From Amphibalanus amphitrite (Eukaryota > Arthropoda > Thecostraca > Balanomorpha > Balanidae): a stretch of 64,000 bases of DNA. The position numbers and the translations under genes are program-made. Below are positions 45,001-55,400 of this stretch, one piece after another (position 1 is the first letter of the stretch; each line of letters begins with the position of its first letter). The notes beneath the pieces are model-generated. The model was given only the letters and a program-made list of their open reading frames with translations, did not search any database and had not been told where the DNA came from. The DNA lies in NCBI RefSeq assembly GCF_019059575.1, contig NW_024883481.1:23881-87880 (forward strand), in the 5' to 3' direction.

Positions 45001-48000
45001 TATATGATGCATATTTTCTGAGACACATTCATTAGGAATAGGATAACAAGCGTAAATTATACATACATACCGTAACCTTATTAACCCTCGCACTTGTGCG
45101 GAGGGGGAGGGGGAAGGGGTCGGATAAAACCCCATAGTTTTCCGCAAATTACTCGCGCAAAAAGCGGCCGATCGCGACGAAACTTTCAGTGCCCTCGAGA
45201 TCATCAATTTTACATCTAACCTAAAAATTTCATGACTCTGACCCAACTGACCTTTGACCTGTAGCATATTTCTCGAGACCATGTTTGGCCGGAATCGCGA
45301 TTCGGCGTAAGCCAGCTCACATTATCTGCGGTTTCCAGTCTCTTTGTGGTTTTAAACGTTCAAATATGTGAAATGATGTTGGTGCCATGCATTATGGTGA
45401 GTGTCAAGGTCACGTGAAGGTCAAGTCAAGACCATTGACCTTTGATAACCTTGGTTCACTTTTTCTAGTTTTACTTGTTTCTAGGGTAGGTTTTGGTGCT
45501 GATTTCGAATTTAGCAACTATTTGAATATTTACGAAGTAGTTTTGGTGCCTTCGTACTATGTTACGAAGCTGTCAGTAGTAGGTGACACCTACTATGGAT
45601 GGCCGGCAGGACGCCTACTGGTTGATCTGACCTGACCTGACCTGACCTGGCCTTAATGCATAAAGACATCGTCTGTGATCAAAACTAACATGAAATTCGT
45701 GATCAGCACCCCAAAATACCCCGTAACACCCTAACTTTACGAAGTTTCAAGAGGTCTCGATTTCCCTTGGAAAGTCAACTAATGAACTTGGACTTTGAAA
45801 TTGGATATATTCGGCCTCATCTCGTCATAGGCAGCACGCTTGATTTTTCCGCGAAGCTCTAGCTTGATCAGGGGCCAAACGGCTGAGCCGTGGGTCCAAT
45901 TGAACCCCCTATACTATCATACTATGTTGAGTATGCACATTTTAGGGTAACATGCTCACCAGAACACACCAGCCAACATCTGTGCACAATCTGGCTACAA
46001 TACTACCTATGGTTTGCCCTCTACGAATAAAGACGTGCTAGATCGGAAAAATCCCCACTGTGCATCGGTCCGGGCTGAAGCAACTTAACCCTCGCCCTGG
46101 CAGGGGGGGGGGGGTCGATGCGACCCCCCTAAGGTTTTTCGAAGATAGCGTAAAAAAGGCGGAGCGCAGCGCCGCCAAATTTGGCACAGCCTATGGGGCA
46201 ACCTTTTTACATATGACCTGAAAATTTTAGGTCCGGGTGACCTTAGGTCAGGTCACCAGGTCAGAAAAACCGGTACAAGGTCATGGTCAAATTTCAATTT
46301 TCTTTTTGCACCTGTCCAACTCACAGTTTTGGACTGATTTCCTTCAGACTTTCAGGATGTGCTAAGTTCACCGAGTTGTATAACATATACTTCGGTTTTT
46401 TAAGCCCACTGACCTGAGGTCAGTTAGAGGTCATTGCGTTGTAATGTTAAGCCTATGGGAAAATACTAAATTCGGAAAATACTGGAGATATCCTCTTCGT
46501 TCTATCACTTCTGTGCTTTGAATTCCACAGTACTTAACAGGAGGTCACTTGGTGCTTCTTTGTTTGGTGTACTTATCCATGGGTCAGGTCAAATGAGGTC
46601 AACTGAGGTCAAATGACGTTTTTGCCAATAACTTGGCACATAATGACGCTAGAGCTTAAAAAATGGTGTCATTGTGTTCCTGGTGATCAGCCGAATCGAA
46701 TGATATGCGATGCAATCATTATATCGAATCGAATATATGATGCAATTTGGTTAACTTGAACTTAATTAATTATTTAATTAAAGTTTACTTAAAAATTAAG
46801 AAAAACTTTAAGTACACTTAAGCAAGCTAAAAAGTATATCATCCGACGCGCCTTGACGTGCTGAGTTCACAGGTGTTTTTTTTTTCTCTATCTTAACCCT
46901 ATTCCTGGCGGGGGGCCTCAGGAGCCCCCCCCCTGAGGTTTTTTGGTTATTTCTCCCAAACGCGTTGAGCTAGGAAGCTCAAATTTTCTGACTTTTCCTA
47001 AAAGGCTTCTACGCAACATGTCTGAAAATTTTGAGTTGATCTGACCTCAGGTCAGGTCACCAGAGGCGGTTTGGTGACCCTACCTCAGAAAAGTTTGCAA
47101 TCACGCCAGAGCTAGAGTTTTTGACCGATCAATTTCTTCTCTTCAGGCTTTAGTTAAGGTACCAGTATGTGCAATTTGTATATCTCGGAATTTTGATATC
47201 GGTGACCTAAGGTCAGGTCAGTTTCGCGACCTCCCCATTATAAGTCAATGGGGGAAAAATCAACTCCCTGTTTTTACCACTAAAACGGGTCGGAATGGCC
47301 CCATATACCATACATGACTTCATATACGATCAACCTTCACTATCTTGAGGTCTGTTTTGCTGTTGGGCAGCTGTGAGGTCATGTGACGTCATCAAAGGTC
47401 ACCAAAGGTTTTTGGCCAATAACTCCGTACAGGAACAAGATACAGACGCGGGGATGGTCTCATTGTGTTCAGCTCGTCAAGACGCATCGAATGATATACA
47501 TGATGACCTCGAGGTCACGTGACCTGAGGTCAACCTTTGACCTTGACCTTGCGAGGTCAACATATATATCATTCGATGCGGATTGACGAGAGGATCACGA
47601 TGATGCCCTTAGTTTGTTCCTATCTTGACTAATTCGAAAGTTATTCGAGAAAAACTCTCTCCATATCTAGCGCCGCCATTTTGACTTTTTCGACCCCTGT
47701 GACGTCATCTTTGACCTCACCTGAAAATGACCTTAGTAAAAATTGTAGATCTTGACCGTGCGTATCCGATGCCGTTTACCGTTTGTCGCTATCTTGCTTC
47801 GTTCTCGAGATCTCAGGGGGGGGGGCCGAATCGGCCCCCCCCCCCCCCCCGCCAGTTTCTTGTCCCGGCGGAGCCCGCCAGGAATAGGGTTAATTAGATC
47901 AAAAGTTATAAGCGAAAAACTTTTGACCTGTTTTTAGCGAAATTTTTACATTTATACCCCCAAAAAAAACCCTAAATATTGACCTAGAGCAACCAAATTT

Positions 48001-51000
48001 GCACAGGGGCGAGAACTCCAGGGGGACCCACCTACCTACCAAATTTGGTGTTTCTAGGTGCCATAGGAGCCAATCGCGAGGGGGGGGTCGCATCGACCCC
48101 CCCCCCCCCCTGCCAGGCCGTGTTATGAGAAATGCCCTGCCAGGGCGAGGGTTAAGCTCATGCGGGCTGCTCCCTTGGAGCGGCTCTGCTGCTCCCAGGG
48201 GAGCACACCCGTAGCCGGGTGCAGTAAGTACTTGGGGGGGGGGGGGGGCTGGTCGGCCTGTCCTTTGGGACGGGCTCAGCCCCGGTGACTCACTTGGGTG
48301 CCTGCCTAGACCAATATCTCCCCCTAATTCCTATCATCCTTCCGGCTCTGAAATGGTATTGTCGGACCGAAAGGGCCTAACCGAGCAAAACAAACAAACA
48401 AATATTGCATGCTTTCATTTTTAAAACAATTAGGTTATTTATGAACAAATAAGTTATGACGCCACGCCGTCTTACCCACTGCAGTTATTTCAAGCGCGAG
48501 TGTCTTGGGAAAGGTCCAGGGGTGACCTTTACACACTGTTCAGGCGACCGGTTCGCTCAGTACCAGAAGTCGACAACTTTTGTGGGAGAATGGGAGGACA
48601 GGACAATATCACACCAAGTGTCCTCAAACGGAAAATGCTGGTAGCGAGACTGCCTGGTGTACGCCCGGGCGATGTCTGTTCATACCGCCTGGTGTCACTA
48701 GGCTCATTTCGCCCGGTATCGTTAGACCTTGATTGGTCTACGGCTGGGCGATGTCGGTGCGTTCTCGCCTACTATGCATTTCAGACCCCATGAGACCCTG
48801 TTTTTCGGTGATAATTTCTTCAATTTTTGTCAAATTAACTTGGAATTTTGGCAGACGATGTTTCAGCTCAAGCGCCAATTTTTGTCAATATGGTCTCTTA
48901 ACAAAATATCAAAATTTAGAGCACTTGTCGTTGGCTCGTAATGTTAATCAGTTTTTGCACCCGGATAGAGGCTCGCATCGCTACTGCACCGGATTGGATA
49001 GGAGCGCTGGCCAATCACGTTACGCCGTGCTCAACTTGACTCCGCCCACTGGCCGTGACCGCGATGGGTCTATGCCGCTTCAGTCGGTGTCAGCACCGCG
49101 GAGAGGTCGGAGCGGGACCACATTGGGGAAGCGGGGGGAACACCGCCACTGTGGGGACACACCGCCACCCCATCTGGCGGCGAAAGTATGAACTATAAAG
49201 TGTGAAAATCCGTTATTTCCTATTAACCGCACGAAGGTAAGCGTCTTCTGATTTGTGTTCCGGTGTTTCAGTGTAATCGAAGCTCAATGTGGGCATTTAA
49301 AGAAAAATGCACATTCTCTTATAAAAATCGATGAGTTGGGAGCACTTTTGAATGTCTTTAAGTAGAGACTCATTTTGATTTACTTGATTACCTACGTCGA
49401 AAAATAACTGATCGGCTTTGTCCAGTAAGATAGGTTTGCTTGAACCGTGTAGTACATTCTTGCCGCTGGCGATTTTTGCTTGTGATCACTTATTGGGGAA
49501 CACCGCCACCCCGTGGCGGTGTTCCCCCAATTGAGGTTGCGGTGTTTCCTGTTCGCAGCGTGATAAGTGATGAAACTCTAAAGACATGCTTTATTTATGT
49601 TCGTAGATGTTCCTAAGTCGGGAAAAAGCAGCTTATTTGATTTTTTTTTACTTTATATTTTTCATGCATCCCGACCAAGCACTTGCCAGCTGTATAAAAC
49701 TGGCAAACAGCTGATGAACCTATACCTATTTATGTGTCCTTTACCGATTATTTGCGAAAATTACCACTTACCGACAGGAAACTCATCGCACGCGATCTCT
49801 GAACAATGAAAAGCTTCGTAGGGATGGGTTGGGTTAACATCAACACCGGTGGCGGGGTTACCCACACAATTTGTAGGTGGCAAATATGCAAGGTATTTTT
49901 AAAAGTCGTGATACATGAAAACCTTTTAGGAGCATGCAAAATTAGTACCTAAAACACGTGAGAAATGTTTAAATATTGTAACCAAGACAATAACTACCAA
50001 GAGACTACACACATATTCTCTCATTTTGGCGAAAAGCTTAGGGGGGCGGTGTTACCCCCGCTTCCCCTACTGGAGACAAGTGAAGCTGGCAATGTTGCTG
50101 CGGGACGAAAGCCAAAAAATTATCCGTTCGAGGGCATTTGATGTCCTCTTTTCCTTCTTTTGGTATTTAAACGTCGAACCAGCTCAGAATATTCAGAATG
50201 ATCAGAATCAAGGTAGGATCTATTGGAACGGAACCGGCCGTAGAAGGAAAGATAGATGAACTCTTGGACTCTGAACACTTATTTAAGCCGGAGTTGCACC
50301 TATCTAATCGTCAGGCTGGGTCAGGTCACTACCCGATTATCTATAAGATCATGCGTAAGCCTCTGCATGACCCAAAAATATTAATATATTTGGCAGCGTC
50401 AATAAATGTTTCTGAGGAAGGCGCAGAAAGCAACAAAGTAGGATGAAGAGTCTCGGGCACGGCCGATTGCCTGGGGCATCGCTCCAGCGAGACGACCGTA
50501 TTCGTGATTCGTGAAGCGTTGCGGGGCGCCGGGTTGGGCAGAAGCGTAATGTGTCGTATGGTAGAATGTCATGTGTGTGTTACATTGTTAAGACGTGCAC
50601 AGAAAGAAATAGGAATGCCGGCAGGTGGACGTTGTGCACTACACGAGAACGATCAGCAAGAAACACGTATCTTTTTGTAAAACTTATGTAACAGTAGGCA
50701 TGTTCTCAATGCTGAAGAATTATCTCTAGGTTTTTACTTTTCATGTTTGCACTTCAACACACAAGATCTGGGGGTCCGGCACGAACACGTGAGGAGGTCG
50801 CCGGAAGCTAGTCCGGCGACCTCCTCAACCTAAGTCAATGATAACATGGATTAGTCCTGAAGGTGCTCAATGCTTATGCTGCACCGGGATGATATAAATC
50901 AATCACGCCGGCACAGTGGCTGATCCAGGGGGGGGGGGGGGCTAAATGGGCATTTGCCCCCCCAACGGCATAATTTTAACATTACGCCTATGGACGATGC

Positions 51001-52414
51001 ATGGAAAGAATCGATAAATTGTTATGGTTTGCCCCCCCCCCCAAAAAAAAAACTCTGAGCTGGATCCGCCTCTGCGCCGGCATAGGTACATTCCTAATCA
51101 AATTTCATATATTAAACACATAAACTGCATCCTATTAATGGTGATTCTATTATGCAAATTGGACGTAGTCTGACGCGATGCATAATTTTACGCAAGCATT
51201 TGAAATCAACAGCGTCTTTTATGTGCGTTTTTTTCACAAGCCCCGAATCTTGTGTGGAAATATATATTTTTGTGACTGAACAACGTGTACGTACATTTGT
51301 GATAATACAAAGTCGAGGGCTTCAGCTAGTGCGTTACTTTGCGCGCTATTTAGCTCGCTCGATGAAGTTACGGCTGCAACGACAACTGCACGGCAGAGCT
51401 ACGTTCCATGCGAGCCGCCCCCGGTGCGACAGCTACTGCCCCGCCCCGCTCCACGCAGCCGACTGACCGGCCAAGGTCACCGGGAGTCCGCCGGGAGGGC
51501 GGAGCTTAATGGTCACGTGTTTGTGACGTCACGCCTACGTACGGATAGCCTCTACTTCACTGGCGGATTTACGGAGCCGATTTTAACATTACGAGGCAAC
51601 GACAAGTGCTCTAAATTTTGATATTTTGTTAAGAGACCATATTGACAAAAATTGGCGCTTGAGCTGAAACATCGTCTGCCAAATTTCAAGCTAATTGGAC
51701 AAAAATTGAAGAAATTATCGCCGAAAAACAGGGTCTCATGGGGTCTGAAATGCATAGTAGTGTCGTTAGGCTCACTTCGCCCGACATCGTTAGGTTCAAC
51801 TCAGCTCTGTGTGTGACAGTCGTATTTTCAGCTCCTTTGAAGACGAGTCGCCCGCTGTGCGTCGCGATTTTCCTACACGGTTCACAGAGCAGACGCCAAT
51901 GCACACGAGCTGCGAATCACTCCTGGCATCGCCCGTATTGTGATTGCATCATCTTCCTTACAGCATTTCTTGTTAAAGCGACGTAGAACTACGGATAGTG
52001 GAGCACAGGCTCCGATGACGTTCGCCGTCATTTTCCACGTGGCCGGCTCTCTCAATGAGTAGGCATTGTGGGGAGAGTGCTGCAAGGAAGGACGTTTCCG
52101 CCAAATATCACTTCAGTCGGACAGGTCTCCAAATGTCGCTCTCTCGGTCACTGGAGCCCCGTCAGCGGCCGTGTTGACTGTCCGGCAGCGTCGGCCGGAA
52201 AGTGCGCCGCGCCGCGGGCCGGGGGAGACCGTCTGTGCGCCCGGGCCGTGAACGGTTATTGACTGCATAATTTCCCGGTCCGACCTGGAGCGAAGTGGGC
52301 TCCGTTTTCCATCGGCAGATACCCCGGGGTTAGACGGACTGGTCGCGACGATCGATGACGCCGCTCTGTGCTTCTACTCGCCTATCTTATTTCATACATG
52401 TCCTCTCTCTCTCC

Positions 52415-52476
<62 letters not shown>

Positions 52477-55400
52477 CCTCCCTCCCTCCCACCCTCCCTC
52501 CATCTTCTTTTCTCTCTACTCCCTTTCGCTCCCCTCCCCTTCTCTCTCCCTCTCTTTCTCCCTCCCTCTCTCTTTATCCCTCCCTCCCACCCTCCCTCCA
52601 TCTTCTTTTCTCTCTACTCCCTCTCGCTCTCCTCCCCCCCTCTCTCTCTCTCTTCTCTCCCCCTCTCTCCCTCTCTCCAGCCTGAAATCGGCACGCACAT
52701 CTAGAGAGGCCCGTCACCGACTCTGAATTTATGCTCACGAAGTTAGCGCGACGAAGTCAATCAGCGAAAGAATAGTCAGCTCAGCTTATCTCACAGCACT
52801 GAAATAATCAGCGTGCTACCGTCGGTGGCGCTTGGGTGGCGCCACCAACGTATAATGCGTGAAGCGAATTTACATAATACGTATTTATACGAATTGCTCC
52901 GCAATAGGGATTACGTCTTCCGGAGTAGGAATGTATGGATAGGTATAATTTGGTTACTGTTAGCGATGTCGTAGCAGGCGGATGTAACTTGTAAGTGAAG
53001 CTTAATAGATGGTGACTGTTTAACTTTTAAGGAGTTCTGTGATTTTTGTTGCTCTGTGACAGTTCCTGAAATGCCAAGAACGGTGCAGTGAAGTAGGCAT
53101 CACGCATTTTCATAATAGGTATCTTCATTTCCAGCTGGCTTGTTGCGGCTGGTTGACGCGACCGCTTTCCTTTGTGCTTCACCTACCATAGTCTGAGTAT
53201 CTTCCTGGAACTGGGAAAGTACAAATGTTCGAGATAGATGGACACCAGAAATAAAAACATGGAAATAAAAAACAAAATTAATTCAAATAAAATAAATAAA
53301 AAGTGGAAGCTGAATTGACATGTTCTGGGCATTTGTTTTAAGAAAATTGATTAAAGCTAACTATTTCCTAAATTTGTCTAAGCCTGTTGACAAATGTTCC
53401 ACTTGCGGCCTAGAAGGATGATAATACCGTGAAACTAGCTGGTCGGCACGTAGGTAGGCAAGTGTTATGACGATGTTCTTTGTGAACGATTAATTTCCCC
53501 GCCTTTGCTATACAGCCCATTCCATTATCTTCACAGCGTTAGTAGTTAGTACCTACAGCTATCAGCGACCCTGTTATCCGTCCCGTTGATTATTGTTGTT
53601 TCCGTTGTTAATGGGCTCTGATGCAGATGCTCTCTCTGTCCATTTTGTCTTAGTTACGGTGGCTGCCGCTTTCCTCGTGAGGCAGACATTAGAATGTTTC
53701 TTCTGACGGATGCGGAACGCCGAGGCCTTTGTCCTATATGACACTCAGCATCTCACGAACATGGCCTCGGTATATGATGCTGCAATGGACGTTGGAAAAG
53801 GGCTATTGCTTATCGCGGAAGTGGGTAGATAAAACTTAAGCCATAGAAAAGAAAACAAGATAGGAACAAGTATCGCCTTATTGCGGTACAGCGCAGTTGA
53901 TGTTTTCCCCTAGGCTCAATATTTTTTGAGTGATCATTGACCAGTGATCAAGAAAGAAACGAAATTCTGAGGTTACCAAACAACTCACTCAAGAGATGAG
54001 CCCATTGGCGCATTTTGCCAGAAAACTTATCTCTGAGTATCAGTAGCCGACTTTTTCTAATCTGTTTTCTGTGAGTGTAGTGTTCAGCAATTAGTCGCGC
54101 ATTATACTGCATGCTCACTTCCCAACTGATGCGGAATGATTGCTGTTAATGCATTCGCGCGTGTGTGTCTCCGAATGTCGGTAGATCTATGCAGATAAAT
54201 GGATTGGGAATTTTCTCCAATCAGCGATATACGCACATGTTGCGCACGTCCGGTGTCGTTAGGCTGTGTTATAACAACAGAGCCAAGGGTCCATCTAGCT
54301 CAGATCCCTCCCCTCCCCTCCCCTCCCCTCCCGCCTCCCCTATCCGACGCCAAAGGTCGCGCGCTGTTCTCAGAGAGTGTCAGTGGCCCATGCAGGCCTA
54401 AAAGGCCCTCCGGCGCCAGCGGCGCGCGAGGCAGCGCCATTGTGACGGCCGACGGACGACTTTCGCAGGCTGTTTTATATGCATTGCCGGCGGCGGCTAA
54501 CACCGGCCTGATACGCTGGAATAACCGCCGAGAGTGCGGCCTTCGCCCCGCACTTGGTAGCGGCGATTGATAAAGCAAACTGGGCGGAATGGCAATGTGA
54601 GTGCTGGCGGACCGACCACCGGATCAGTGTCGCCGGCTGGGCGCTGTGTCGCCGTGATGTTTAGACTCTCATCGGTGTTGCGGTGGGAAAATAGAGAGAT
54701 GGTGGTCACAAGGATTATAGGGATCGTCTGTGACTGCTAGCTGAGTCAGCATACATATGTGTGCTATGTGTGAGACATGTATTGGCCACGTTGCACCGTC
54801 GGATGTCTAACACGTGTTTAATACTTAATGTAAATATCTTTTCCGATGTAGGCATATGTTCTTTCTTTGTAGTCCAATTAAATCTGTCCCATCCCGAAGT
54901 TCCGAGCTATGTAAACCTTGCGTCAACTCGTGTTTCAGACACGTGCATGCAGCCAGTTGCTGAGACCGGGCCGACTTAAATAGCTTCATTGTGAGCAACT
55001 GCGGGGCGTTTAAATCGCTTACATATGGATGTGAGCCTCCGGATAGTTGCCTGTCTGGATGGATTTGACAATTTTTTTTAGCCAAGATATTTTACGGTTT
55101 CATCACTGCGCCGTTCAAATAAGCCGGTGGCGTATTTTCTCTGCAGCATATTTTGCAGTGTAAGTACACAGTCGTTTGGCCGGATGTGGCTCATATCTCC
55201 TTTTTGGTGAGCCCGCAGGCCGTTAGGAGTATCGCGCCGGCTGATAGCGGGGCCATTTTCCGTGAGTGAGTGGTACGGTACGAGCGAGCTGTTGACGCAC
55301 TCAGAGTGAGTGAGAGTTAGCGCCGAGTGCAGTGGAGGGGGGGGGGGAGGTGTGACTGCGAGTGGCTGTGAGTTTGACAGTGCGTATGGCGGTGGATGGT

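Larger units (their letters stand above)
46089..48151. mobile_element. TTAA-type MITE (CCCTCGCC subfamily) hosting a nested element
   Basis: Flanked by TTAA at 46085-46088 and 48152-48155. Ends CCCTCGCCCTGGCAGGGG and CCCTGCCAGGGCGAGGG. Subterminal palindromes GTCGATGCGAC and GTCGCATCGAC lie between G and C runs. About 1,066 bp remain once the nested copy is subtracted. Confidence 0.9.

Noticed and set aside
52392-52726. Ser/Leu-rich and Arg/Glu-rich ORFs
   Set aside because: They are translations of the CT microsatellite.
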